Assembly: GCF_011058215.1 (NCBI RefSeq)
Contig: NZ_JAALFG010000003.1
Span: 186,001 to 250,000, forward strand
Source of the DNA: Devosia aurantiaca
GTDB lineage: Bacteria; Pseudomonadota; Alphaproteobacteria; Rhizobiales; Devosiaceae
Length of the DNA: 64,000 nucleotides
Direction: 5' to 3'
Shown here in pieces: positions 42,321 through 51,092 of the stretch; positions within the stretch are counted from its first letter, which is position 1; each line of letters begins with the position of its first letter. The translations under genes were made by a program, and so were the position numbers. The notes below the pieces were generated by a model. It was given only the letters and a program-made list of their open reading frames with translations, was not told the DNA's origin and did no database searches.

Positions 42321-45300
42321 ATGGCAACTCTGGCACTTTCGGTTGCCGGGCAGTTTGTTGGCGGCGTGTTTGGCGGGCCGATCGGGGCAACCATTGGTCG
42401 GGCGCTGGGGGCGCTGGCGGGGTCGGCGGTCGACGGCATGCTGTTCGGCGACAAGCGCCAGGCGGGCGAGGCGCCGATGTTCGACGTGCGCCTGGGCGGG
42501 TCCACGGAGGGAGCGGCGATCCCGCGGCTTTATGGCTGGGGGCGGCTTTCGGGCAATATCATCTGGGCTCGCGAGCTCTTGCACCAGGTGACCGAAACGG
42601 CGGGCTCGAAGGGGTTTATGCAGCCCGAGCCCGAGAACCAGGAAGAGGTGCTGGCAAGCTTTGCCGTCGGCTTCTGCGAAGGGCGGGTGGCGCGGCTCGG
42701 GCGGATCTGGGCGGACGGGCAGCTGCTCGACACGCGCGGGCTCAACCTGCGGTTCTATCATGGCGACGAAGGGCAACTGCCGGACAGTTTGATAGAGGCG
42801 GTGCAGGGGGTGGGCAATGCCCCGGCCTATCGGGGTCTATGTTATCTCGTTGTCGAGAACCTGCCGCTGAGCCGCTTCGGCAATCGCATTCCGCAGCTTT
42901 CGGTGGAGCTTTGCCGAGTGGTGGGCGACCTCGAACCCTCCATTCGCGCCGTGACGGTGATCCCAGGGGCGACCGAGTTCGGCTATGACCCGGTGCCGCG
43001 CGTGCGGGTGCTGGGCGAGGGCGAGGGGGTGAGCGAGAACGCCCATCTCCTGCCCGGCGTCAGCAACTGGAGCTGGTCCATCGACGAGCTAATGGCGCTG
43101 TGCCCCAACCTCGAGCATGTGGCACTGGTGGTGAGCTGGTTCGGCGATGATCTGAGATGCGCGCACTGCGAGGTGAGCCCACGGGTGGAGGCGGCGGGGC
43201 GTGAGATCGAGGGCGTGAGCTGGAGCGTCGCGGGCCTGGGGCGCGGCGATGTGCCGGTGGTGTCGACGCATAATGGCGGGCCGGCTTATGGCGGCACGCC
43301 TTCGGATGCCACGGTCTTGGCGGCGATTGCCGACTTGCGGGCGCGGGGCGTCAAGGTCACGCTTTATCCGCTGTTGATGATGGATGTGCCGGCGGGGAAT
43401 GGCCTGCCGGACCCCTATGGCGGGGAGGAGCAGGCAGCATACCCGTGGCGCGGGCGGATCACGGGTGCTTCGGAGGCTGATGTTGCGGCTTTCGTGCCGG
43501 GTTACCGGGCAATGGTGCTGCACTATGCATCGATCGCGGCGGCGGCAGGGGCGGATGCGCTGCTGATCGGGTCGGAGATGCGGGGGCTGACCACTGTGCG
43601 CGGGGCGGGAAATACGTTCCCGTTTGTCGATGCTCTGGTGGCGCTGGCAGGCGATGTGCGCGCGGTGGTCGGGCCGGGCGTAAAGCTCAGCTATGCGGCG
43701 GATTGGAGCGAGTATTCCGGCTATCAGGCCGCAGGGGATAAGTTCTTTCACCTCGATCCGCTCTGGGCCTCACCGCCCATCGATGCGGTGGGGATCGACT
43801 GCTACATGCCGCTCAGCGACTGGCGCGATGGCGAGGGTCACCTCGATGCGGCTTTGGCCGAGACCGGCTATGCGCTCGAATATCTCCAGGGCAATGTCGC
43901 GGGAGGCGAGGGCTTCGACTGGTTTTATGCCAGCGATGCGGATCGGCGCGCGCAGGCGAGGACGCCGATTACTGATGGGGCCTATGGCGAGCCCTGGGTG
44001 TGGCGCTACAAGGATATCCGCGCCTTCTGGAGCCAGCAGCATTTTGACCGTCCGGGTGGGGTGCGGAGCGCGACGCCGACGGCATGGGTGCCGGGGTCGA
44101 AACCGATCTGGCTGACAGAATTGGGCTGTGGGGCGGTCAACAAGGGGGCGAACCAGCCCAACATCTTCGGTGACGGCAAGAGCGCCGAAGGCGGGCGGCC
44201 GTATTTTTCGAGCGGCATGCCGGATGCCTTGATGCAGCGGCAGTTTCTGCGGGCGCATCAGCAGTTCTGGCGCGATCCGGCGAACAATCCGGCGGGGATG
44301 GTCGATACCGACCGCGTCTACCTCTGGACCTGGGACGCGCGGCCATTTCCAAGCTTTCCGGCGCTCGACGAGATCTGGTCGGATGGGCCGAACCATCGCA
44401 CCGGGCATTGGCTGACCGGGCGGCTGGGTGGCGCCGCGAGCGACGAACTGATCGGGGCGATCGCGGCCGATCATGGCATCGCGGTCAAGGCGGCGCCGGC
44501 AGCGCCGCTGATCGGCGGCGTGCTGGTGGGCGGGCCGGGGACGGCGCGCGAGGCGATCGAACCAGTGCTGGAGATCACCGGTCAGAAGCTGATGGCACGG
44601 GACGGGGGCCTGGTCGGCCTATTGCGCGGTGTGGTGGTGACGCTGGAGCATGACCTCCTGGCGGAGGTGGATGCACCGGTTGTGACGCGTCGCCGGGGTG
44701 ATGGGGCGGAAAAGGCCGGGCGGCTAGGGCTGGGCTATTTCGATCGCGAACGCGATTACCTAACGGCGACGGCAACCGCCTTGCGACCGGGCAATGGGCC
44801 GCTGCAAAGCCAGAGCCTGCCGATGGTGCTGGACGGAGCGGGTGCACGATTGGCCGCCGAGCGCTTGCTGGACGCAAAGGGGGTGGCTGGCGATCGCGTC
44901 GAACTGGCGCTGCCACCGAACAGGGTGGCGCTCGAACTGGGTGACCGGATTGCTTTGCCGGAACTGGCCGAGGGGCCGTTCGAAGTTACGGAAATCCGGG
45001 ACGGAGCGGTGCGGCGGGTGTCGGCGACGGCGGTGGCGCGGGGAGATGCGGTGGCGACCGGAGTGGATCGGCCGCGCGGTGGCGGCGGGGTGCCGATGCC
45101 GGCAGTGGTGCCGATCGTGGTGGCAGCACATCTGCCGCCGCTGCCTGATGATCCGAACAGGACACGGCTGGTGCTGGGTGCTTTCGCCAAGCCGTGGCCG
45201 GGATCTGTGCGGGTGACCGATGAGGTGACCGGCGCGACGCTGGCAGGATTGGTGCGCCCGGCGGCGATCGGCACGGTGGTCACGGGCATTGGGGCGGGAC

Positions 45301-46016
45301 CCCAGGCGGTTTGGGACCTTGGTTCGGTGCTCGAGATCGAGTTGCGCTCGGGGCATCTGGCCGATGTAACCGAGGCTGCGGCGCTAGCCGGGAGCAATTG
45401 GCTGGCCGTGGAAACCGATGGCGGCGGTTGGGAAGTGATCGGCTTTGCGGAGGCAGAGCTGATCAGCGCCGGCCGCTACCGGCTGACGCGTTTGCTGCGG
45501 GGGCTGCAAGGCTCGCAAACTGCGGCAGTTTCGGGCGGGCGGCGTGTCATGGTGCTGGGCGCCGGGACGGTAAGCCTGCCGGTCGAGGCGCACCGCATCG
45601 GAGAAAGCCGCACGCTCCGGGTGTTTGCCGGTGCTGCCGACATGGCTGGGCGAACATTGGTCGTCGACCTCGATCCCGGGCCGGCCCTGCCACTGGCGCC
45701 GGTTCACCTTGCGGCGGAGCGGCAGGCGGATGGGTCGGTGCTGTTGCGCTGGATGCGCCGCAGCCGTGCCGATGGCGATGGCTGGGGCGTGGCCGAACCG
45801 GGCCAGGAGTTCGGACCGGAAAGCTGGCGGGTCGAGATTTATGACGGTGTGACGCTCAAACGAACGATCACGACGGCGGAGAACGTCGCCAGCTATCTGG
45901 TTGCAGAGCAGCTCGCGGACTTCGCTGGACCGGCGGTGGCGTTCGAATTTGCCGTAGCGCAGGTCAGTCCCGTGCTCGGCGCGGGACATCGGGGAAGGGG
46001 AAGATTCAATGGCTGA
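42321..46016 (+). CDS. GTA megatron/host-specificity protein (gp15) with TIM-barrel domain
   Basis: A 1231-residue tail-tip protein. The N-terminus has a short hydrophobic stretch (QFVGGVFGGPIGATIGRALG) and a hub region with PRLYGWGRLSGNIIWARELL. A glycoside hydrolase/GTA TIM-barrel-like domain spans about residues 390-690 (including AAGADALLIGSEMRGLTTV and AVGIDCYMPLSDWRDG), then a phage-tail 3 domain at about 760-900, and beta-rich domains to the end. The frame is intact for 3.7 kb. In RcGTA the equivalent gp15 forms the tip that contacts the cell. It overlaps the lysozyme gene by 8 bases. Confidence 0.93.
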   Translation: MATLALSVAGQFVGGVFGGPIGATIGRALGALAGSAVDGMLFGDKRQAGEAPMFDVRLGGSTEGAAIPRLYGWGRLSGNIIWARELLHQVTETAGSKGFMQPEPENQEEVLASFAVGFCEGRVARLGRIWADGQLLDTRGLNLRFYHGDEGQLPDSLIEAVQGVGNAPAYRGLCYLVVENLPLSRFGNRIPQLSVELCRVVGDLEPSIRAVTVIPGATEFGYDPVPRVRVLGEGEGVSENAHLLPGVSNWSWSIDELMALCPNLEHVALVVSWFGDDLRCAHCEVSPRVEAAGREIEGVSWSVAGLGRGDVPVVSTHNGGPAYGGTPSDATVLAAIADLRARGVKVTLYPLLMMDVPAGNGLPDPYGGEEQAAYPWRGRITGASEADVAAFVPGYRAMVLHYASIAAAAGADALLIGSEMRGLTTVRGAGNTFPFVDALVALAGDVRAVVGPGVKLSYAADWSEYSGYQAAGDKFFHLDPLWASPPIDAVGIDCYMPLSDWRDGEGHLDAALAETGYALEYLQGNVAGGEGFDWFYASDADRRAQARTPITDGAYGEPWVWRYKDIRAFWSQQHFDRPGGVRSATPTAWVPGSKPIWLTELGCGAVNKGANQPNIFGDGKSAEGGRPYFSSGMPDALMQRQFLRAHQQFWRDPANNPAGMVDTDRVYLWTWDARPFPSFPALDEIWSDGPNHRTGHWLTGRLGGAASDELIGAIAADHGIAVKAAPAAPLIGGVLVGGPGTAREAIEPVLEITGQKLMARDGGLVGLLRGVVVTLEHDLLAEVDAPVVTRRRGDGAEKAGRLGLGYFDRERDYLTATATALRPGNGPLQSQSLPMVLDGAGARLAAERLLDAKGVAGDRVELALPPNRVALELGDRIALPELAEGPFEVTEIRDGAVRRVSATAVARGDAVATGVDRPRGGGGVPMPAVVPIVVAAHLPPLPDDPNRTRLVLGAFAKPWPGSVRVTDEVTGATLAGLVRPAAIGTVVTGIGAGPQAVWDLGSVLEIELRSGHLADVTEAAALAGSNWLAVETDGGGWEVIGFAEAELISAGRYRLTRLLRGLQGSQTAAVSGGRRVMVLGAGTVSLPVEAHRIGESRTLRVFAGAADMAGRTLVVDLDPGPALPLAPVHLAAERQADGSVLLRWMRRSRADGDGWGVAEPGQEFGPESWRVEIYDGVTLKRTITTAENVASYLVAEQLADFAGPAVAFEFAVAQVSPVLGAGHRGRGRFNG

Positions 46017-46746
46017 CCGGTTCGAGACGTGTCTCACCGAGGTGTTGAAGCACGAGGGCGGCTACTCGGATCATCCGACCGATCCGGGCGGCGCCACCAA
46101 TATGGGGATCACTCGCAAGACGCTGGCGCGATGGCGGCAGGTCTCGCCCTGGACGGCGCTGCCCAAGGAGGAGGTCCGAAAGCTGGGCCGGGCTGAGGCT
46201 GGGCGCATTTATCGGGCGCTCTACTGGGAAACGTCCGGGGCCGACCGCCTGCCCACTGGCATCGATCTCGCGGTCTTCGACTATGCGGTCAATTCCGGAC
46301 CCGACCGGGCCATAAAGGCTTTGCAGGCGGTGTTGGGTGTCGCCGCCGACGGGGTCGTCGGTCCGGTGACCCTTGCGGCTGCGCAGCGGGCCGATGGCAC
46401 GCGCACGATCAATGCTCTTTGCGACGGACGGCTCAGCTTCCTGCGCACTCTTGCGACCTTTCCGACTTTCGGGCGCGGCTGGACCAGACGGGTCGTCGCG
46501 GTGCGTGCCGCTGCGCTCAAGGCGGTCCGGCCGATCACAATCACTAAAGGAGAAAAGACGATGGATGCACTTTCAGGCTACAAAACCTATATCGTCGCTG
46601 CGTTGATGCTGTTGGCGGGCATCGCGCAGATTATGGGTCTCGAAGTTCCTTCGCTCGAAGGCGGATCGGCCGGCAGTCTCGTGCTTGAGGCTCTAGCCAT
46701 CATCTTCCTGCGGCAGGGCCTCAAGACCGATATCGGCAAAGTCTAG
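46009..46746 (+). CDS. GH108 N-acetylmuramidase with in-frame holin-like segment
   Basis: The frame gives 245 residues: a GH108 lysozyme (about 1-180) and a C-terminal holin-like tail (about 185-245). HEGGYSDHPTDPGGATNMGI with the catalytic Glu16 is typical, and the PG_binding_3 part has FDYAVNSGPDRAIKALQAVL and GVVGPVTLAAAQ. The tail has a membrane segment, TYIVAALMLLAGIAQIMGL. The junction has a strong internal AAAGGAG and ATG (46561), and the next frame stops at TAA 46545-46547, so the fusion may come from a missing base. The enzyme probably lyses the host to release GTA particles. Confidence 0.85.
   Translation: MADRFETCLTEVLKHEGGYSDHPTDPGGATNMGITRKTLARWRQVSPWTALPKEEVRKLGRAEAGRIYRALYWETSGADRLPTGIDLAVFDYAVNSGPDRAIKALQAVLGVAADGVVGPVTLAAAQRADGTRTINALCDGRLSFLRTLATFPTFGRGWTRRVVAVRAAALKAVRPITITKGEKTMDALSGYKTYIVAALMLLAGIAQIMGLEVPSLEGGSAGSLVLEALAIIFLRQGLKTDIGKV
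46561..46746 (+). CDS. Holin-like small membrane protein (internal start of the lysozyme frame)
   Basis: The ATG at 46561 has AAAGGAG 8 bases upstream, one of the best ribosome-binding sites in the window. It would encode 61 residues with one clear membrane segment (TYIVAALMLLAGIAQIMG) and a second hydrophobic stretch (SAGSLVLEALAIIFLRQGL). Length and layout fit small phage holin-like proteins that usually follow GH108 genes. It is probably made as a separate protein even if the frame is truly open upstream. Confidence 0.55.
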   Translation: MDALSGYKTYIVAALMLLAGIAQIMGLEVPSLEGGSAGSLVLEALAIIFLRQGLKTDIGKV

Positions 46747-46822
46747 GGCCGAAGGGGCGGATCCGATTGGGTCCTCGCCCCATTCATGTCCCATTCAGCA
46801 ACCTGCCGCTAGATTTGGGACC

Positions 46823-47122
46823 ATGAAACTCAAAGCTCCAAAACCTTCAGCCGTGGCCGCGATGGCACTGGCTCTTGCCTTGGCACTGGCCGGTACCGGC
46901 CAGTCGCAGGCGCAGGCATGCCTCGACAAACGGCAGATTCAGGAAGCCGTCGCATCGGGTGAGATCATGTCGCTCGATGCGGTCCTGGCCTCGGCTGGCG
47001 TCGACTCCAGTACCGATATCCTCAATGTTCAGGTCTGTGACGAAGGCGGTGCGCTGGTATATGTTATCGGCGTGCTGAGCAGCGACGGACAGGCGCAGAA
47101 CCTGGTGCTGAACGCACAATAG
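46823..47122 (+). CDS. feuN: FeuN-like small periplasmic protein
   Basis: A 99-residue protein with a signal peptide (VAAMALALALALAGTGQSQA, cleavage near QAQA) and a mature domain with two Cys (QACLDKRQIQEAV and VQVCDEGGALVYVIGVL). It lies 34 bases upstream of the FeuP-like regulator, the position of FeuN in rhizobia, which acts on the FeuQ sensor from the periplasm. The mature part has a PepSY-like strand pattern. The assignment rests on position, size and secretion signal more than on sequence. Confidence 0.6.
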   Translation: MKLKAPKPSAVAAMALALALALAGTGQSQAQACLDKRQIQEAVASGEIMSLDAVLASAGVDSSTDILNVQVCDEGGALVYVIGVLSSDGQAQNLVLNAQ

Positions 47123-47156
47123 AAGCTGAACACTTGATCGGGTGGGGGCCTGAGCA

Positions 47157-47816
47157 TTGCGTATTTTAGTTGTCGAAGACGACGCGAACCTCAATCGGCA
47201 GATCAAGGATGCACTGACCGAAGCTGGCTATGCGGTGGATGTCGCGTTCGATGGCGAGGAAGGGCATTTCCTCGGCGACACCGAACCCTATGATGCCATT
47301 ATCCTTGATATCGGCCTGCCGCAGATGGACGGGCTTTCAGTGCTCGAAGAATGGCGGCGGGCGGGCAGGACGACGCCCGTCCTTCTGCTGACGGCACGCG
47401 ATCGCTGGAGCGACAAGGTGCAAGGCATCGATGCCGGCGCCGATGACTATGTCGCCAAGCCCTTTCACATGGAAGAAGTGCTTGCTCGTGTGCGTGCCCT
47501 GGTGCGCCGGGCGGCTGGCCATGCGAGCAACGAGATCGTTGCCGGTGCGGTGCGGCTCGATGCGCGCTCGGGCAAGGTCACGGTGGACGGGCAGTCGGTA
47601 AAACTCACTAGCCACGAATTGCGGCTCCTGAGCTACTTGATGCATCACAAGGGCAAGGTGATCTCGCGCACCGAACTGACCGAGCACCTTTACGACCAGG
47701 ATTTCGATCGCGACAGCAACACGATCGAAGTTTTCGTGGGCCGGCTGCGCAAGAAACTGCCGGACGACTGTATCCAGACCGTGCGCGGGCTTGGTTACCA
47801 GATCGCTGAAGATTGA
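47157..47816 (+). CDS. feuP: FeuP-like response regulator (OmpR family)
   Basis: A 219-residue OmpR/PhoB-type regulator. The receiver has Asp8-Asp9 (VVEDDA), acceptor Asp51 (AIILDIGLPQMDG), Thr79 and Lys101 (DDYVAKPFH). The winged-helix domain is at about 125-215, with LYDQDFDRDSNTIEVFVGRL, which is very like FeuP of rhizobia and Brucella. FeuP there activates cyclic glucan export genes among others. The start is TTG 47157, as the conserved RILVVEDD begins right after it. Four-base overlap with the sensor gene. Confidence 0.83.
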   Translation: MRILVVEDDANLNRQIKDALTEAGYAVDVAFDGEEGHFLGDTEPYDAIILDIGLPQMDGLSVLEEWRRAGRTTPVLLLTARDRWSDKVQGIDAGADDYVAKPFHMEEVLARVRALVRRAAGHASNEIVAGAVRLDARSGKVTVDGQSVKLTSHELRLLSYLMHHKGKVISRTELTEHLYDQDFDRDSNTIEVFVGRLRKKLPDDCIQTVRGLGYQIAED

Positions 47817-49315
47817 GTTCGTTGCAGCCTGAACCTGCCAGCGGGGCGAGGGTGTCGTGGTTCAAGCGGATTTCGGATCGCTCCTGGGGCGGCCAGATGC
47901 GCAAGGGTTCCATCGCCGCGTCGCTGTTCTGGCTGACAGCCGGCTTTCTCGTGCTGGCAATGATGACGACCGGCTATTTGTTGTCGGACCTTTATTCGCG
48001 GGCACTCGATACCAGCCTTTCCGAAACGCTGGACTTTCACGTCGAGAGCCTGGCCGGCGCGCTGCTAGACACGCGCGATCCGCAGGACCCCGGGATAGCC
48101 CTGGCCGACCCGCGCTTCGAGCGGCCGCGATCGGGTTGGTACTGGATCATCCGCGACGACGCAGGGCGACTGGTCAATCTCTCGACGTCGGTGGTCGGTA
48201 TTGATCTCCAGGGTGTTTCGGCTAGCGCCGATGCCCTGGGGCGCAGCACGGAAGTGGTGGATGACCCGTTCGGAACGCGCCTGCGTGTGGTGGAGCGCAG
48301 CGTGACGCTGGAAAGCGGCCGCTATGCCATCACGGTAGCCGGCAACCTCACCGAAATCCTGGAACTCGTCGAAGATTTCCGCGGCCAGGCCTTTATCGTT
48401 CTGGGCGCGGTGGGCGTCATGCTGACCATCATGAGCGCCATAGTGGCGCGCATCGCCATGCGGCCGATTTCGCGTCTCAGCACGGCCATCGAGCAGGTGC
48501 GCGAGGGTGACGCAGCCGAGGTCTCGGGCACCTATCCGACCGAGATCGCGCCGCTGGCGGAAGAGGTCAACGAGCTCTTGCGCTCCAACGCGCAGATCAT
48601 TGAGCGGGCGCGCAACCAGGTCGGAAACCTGGCGCATGGCCTCAAGACGCCGATTGCGGTCTTGCGCAATGAGGCGGTGGCGCAAAAGGATGGGTTGGCG
48701 GACGTCGTTACTTCCGAAACCGAAAAGATGAGCAGCCTCGTTTCGACCTATCTCGAGCGCGCGCGGCTGGCGGCTCGCACCTCGGTGGTGGGCAAGAAGG
48801 CCGATGCGTCGATGATCCTGCAGCGCTTGACCCGGGTGATGGGCAAGATCTATCCGGGCATCGACATAGCGTTCGATACGCCCGATGCAACGCTTCCGTG
48901 GTTCCGGGGTGATGAAGCGGACCTCGAAGAGGTTGCCGGAAATCTTCTCGATAATGCCTGCAAGTGGTCGCGGGGCGCGGTCGAGGTGCGGCTGGGGAGC
49001 GAGCGCGGCGCCAAGGGGACCCAGCTGGTATTGGCGATCGAGGACAATGGGCCGGGCCTCAGCGAGGAAGACGCGACGAAAGTGTTGCGGCGCGGTGTCA
49101 GGCTGGACGAGAAAACGCCGGGCACCGGACTTGGGCTGGATATCGTCAAGGAACTGGTCGATGTCTATGGCGGCAGCCTGGAGCTCAAGCGCAGTGCGCT
49201 TGGCGGGCTGCTGGTTGAAGTACGCCTGCCAACGGCGCCTGGGAGGGCCGGCGCGGCCAGCCCTGGACTGACGCACTTTCGCCGTAATACGTCACAAGAA
49301 GCATCTGACCGATAG
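47813..49315 (+). CDS. feuQ: FeuQ-like sensor histidine kinase
   Basis: A 500-residue membrane histidine kinase. Two membrane helices (about residues 35-60 and 190-215) flank a periplasmic sensor domain of about 130 residues, followed by HAMP-like sequence. The HisKA His lies in GNLAHGLKTPIAVLRNEA, and the HATPase has GNLLDNACKWS, EDNGPGLS and GTGLGLDIVKE. The sensor part would be the FeuN contact in rhizobia. The TTG at 47813 overlaps the feuP stop; ATG 47897 is a possible later start, just before the first helix. Confidence 0.82.
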   Translation: MSSLQPEPASGARVSWFKRISDRSWGGQMRKGSIAASLFWLTAGFLVLAMMTTGYLLSDLYSRALDTSLSETLDFHVESLAGALLDTRDPQDPGIALADPRFERPRSGWYWIIRDDAGRLVNLSTSVVGIDLQGVSASADALGRSTEVVDDPFGTRLRVVERSVTLESGRYAITVAGNLTEILELVEDFRGQAFIVLGAVGVMLTIMSAIVARIAMRPISRLSTAIEQVREGDAAEVSGTYPTEIAPLAEEVNELLRSNAQIIERARNQVGNLAHGLKTPIAVLRNEAVAQKDGLADVVTSETEKMSSLVSTYLERARLAARTSVVGKKADASMILQRLTRVMGKIYPGIDIAFDTPDATLPWFRGDEADLEEVAGNLLDNACKWSRGAVEVRLGSERGAKGTQLVLAIEDNGPGLSEEDATKVLRRGVRLDEKTPGTGLGLDIVKELVDVYGGSLELKRSALGGLLVEVRLPTAPGRAGAASPGLTHFRRNTSQEASDR

Positions 49316-49332
49316 CCAAAGGCCCAACCGAC

Positions 49333-49815
49333 ATGAACCGCTCGACCCTCTTCGCCCTTCCCCTGTTTGCCTTGGCTCTCGCCGGTTGCTCGAGCACCGC
49401 GACCACGCAGATGGCGTCGGCACCCGTCGTTGTGCAGCAGCCGCAGCCCGTCGTGGCCCAGCCGATGGTGCCGACCTCGGCGCAAACGGTTCAGACGGCT
49501 CGCCTGACCACCAGCATCGCCAATGGCTTCGTCGACGCGTCGGCGCTCAACCAGATGACCGCCAAGGACTCCAACGAAGCCAATAGCGCGCAGTTCTACG
49601 CGCTGCAGTTCGGCCGTCCCGGTGCCCCGCGCCAGTGGGCCGGCGACAAGGGCACGACCGGTTCGGTCGCCGTCGGTCCCTATGTACGCGTGAACAATCT
49701 CGACTGCCGCGATTTTACCCATACGGTGAAGATCGGTGGCACCGATTTCGTCAAGAAGGGCACGGCCTGCCGCGAGCAGAACGGCAACTGGAACGTGGTG
49801 AACGGCGCTGCCTGA
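49333..49815 (+). CDS. Surface-antigen-like lipoprotein (RT0821/Lpp0805 type)
   Basis: A 160-residue exported lipoprotein with lipobox LAGC at residues 17-20 (FALALAGCSS). A Gln/Pro/Val-rich linker (VVQQPQPVVAQPMVP) is followed by a domain with APRQWAGDKGTTGSVAVGPY and LDCRDFTHTVKIGG, as in the RT0821/Lpp0805 surface protein family. Probably outer-membrane-anchored. Function is unknown. It starts 17 bases after feuQ and may share its transcript. Confidence 0.75.
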   Translation: MNRSTLFALPLFALALAGCSSTATTQMASAPVVVQQPQPVVAQPMVPTSAQTVQTARLTTSIANGFVDASALNQMTAKDSNEANSAQFYALQFGRPGAPRQWAGDKGTTGSVAVGPYVRVNNLDCRDFTHTVKIGGTDFVKKGTACREQNGNWNVVNGAA

Positions 49816-49898
49816 CGCGGACTAAGGCCGGGCAACAAGGTTTCTTTACCTAGCCGCTATAGGGTCGAGGGCGAATAGTCCCCGTTTCCGTAGTCTTG

Positions 49899-51092
49899 AT
49901 GAACCAGCCCGCCCAGATTGCTCGACCTGCCGCCCGTTCGGCCGCCGTTGTCCGCAAGCCGTTTTGCGGCCTGATCGATCCCATCCTGGTGGAAGGCCCG
50001 GTGGCGTTCAGTTTTGCCGGCTCGGTGGATCGCGCCGGTGCTGCGGCGGCCTGGACCTGGGTTTTGCGCGACATCGCGCCGGACCTGATCTCGGCCGAGG
50101 GCGTCGCCAACGGCGCCTTCAAGGCGGCAGATCTCGAGCCGCTGATGCCCGAACTGCTGGTGCGGATGAAGGCGGCGCTGGAAAAGATCGACGGCGACAC
50201 CGAAAGCATGCGCCGCTTCCGTGCCCAGTTTGCGCGTGAACACGCCAGGGAAGAACTGAGCGTCGTGCTGGCAGCGCTGCGGGCGCGGGCGTTGCTGACC
50301 AAGGCGCAGGGCTTTGGCAAGGCCATCAACACGATCGCCGAGGATGGTGCGGTGGGCACGGCGCTCCAATCCATGCCGCTACAGGATGCGCAGATCGCGG
50401 CGCTGCTGTTTCATGCCGCGGTGGGGCAGGTGGCGAACCCGACGCGGCTGATCTCGGTGGTGATCAAGCTTTCGGGCAATGCCAGCGAAGCGGCGATTGC
50501 ACGGAATGGGTTTTCGCCGCTGGTGGACGCTTATCTTGCCCACGCTCAGAACCAGCTGCAGCACCTTCAGGTCAGCGGACCGTTTGCGGATACCGACCTC
50601 GTTTGCAAAAGCCTCGAGCGTTTTCACCGGCTGGTGCGGGCATTGACGAGCTATATCGAATTCGGTCGGGGCAGCCGGGCGACGCAGGTGCTCTCGACGA
50701 TCACCAAGCTGGTCTCGGACCGGATCGAACCACGGCTCAAGGAAGTCGTCACGGACCTCAACCAAGCCATGCGCCGTCCACGCGAAGGCCTTGACCGGAT
50801 TGACGAAGATCGATTGCTGGCGGCGATCAACGGCATGTATTTGCTGTCGGCTGTTCGGGACAGCCGCGACTCGTTGGCGCTCAATGCTGTGTTCGACCAG
50901 GCCTGGAACCAGTCGGGGCAGGCGCTCGAAATTCACATCCAGCGCAGTCTCGACCTGATCCGCCAGAACCCCGGCGAGGCGACCAGCGGCGCGCGGCTTG
51001 ATGCGGCGATCAAGATGGCCGAGATCCGGTTCAATCCCGAATATGCCGAAACGCTGAAGCGCGCTCGTGCTGCGGCTGAGCGGCGCGTCTAG
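49899..51092 (+). CDS. Conserved hypothetical cytoplasmic protein
   Basis: A 397-residue, mostly helical protein with no signal peptide or membrane segment. ATG 49899 is taken as start; a TTG one codon earlier is also in frame. Notable parts are DPILVEGPVAFSFAGSVDRA, then GAAAAWTWVLRDIAPDLIS and YIEFGRGSRATQVLSTITKL. I cannot assign a known family with confidence. It ends within 4 bases of the minus-strand SoxA-like gene. Confidence 0.6.
   Translation: MNQPAQIARPAARSAAVVRKPFCGLIDPILVEGPVAFSFAGSVDRAGAAAAWTWVLRDIAPDLISAEGVANGAFKAADLEPLMPELLVRMKAALEKIDGDTESMRRFRAQFAREHAREELSVVLAALRARALLTKAQGFGKAINTIAEDGAVGTALQSMPLQDAQIAALLFHAAVGQVANPTRLISVVIKLSGNASEAAIARNGFSPLVDAYLAHAQNQLQHLQVSGPFADTDLVCKSLERFHRLVRALTSYIEFGRGSRATQVLSTITKLVSDRIEPRLKEVVTDLNQAMRRPREGLDRIDEDRLLAAINGMYLLSAVRDSRDSLALNAVFDQAWNQSGQALEIHIQRSLDLIRQNPGEATSGARLDAAIKMAEIRFNPEYAETLKRARAAAERRV

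Noticed and set aside
41101..42390. Minus-strand 429-codon frame across gp13-gp15
   Set aside because: It crosses three coupled GTA genes and a repeat, and has low-complexity Pro/Arg composition.
31015..46746. Ordinary temperate prophage
   Set aside because: No integrase, repressor, replication genes, tRNA target or att repeats; gene order and gp12-gp15 families are those of RcGTA-type elements.
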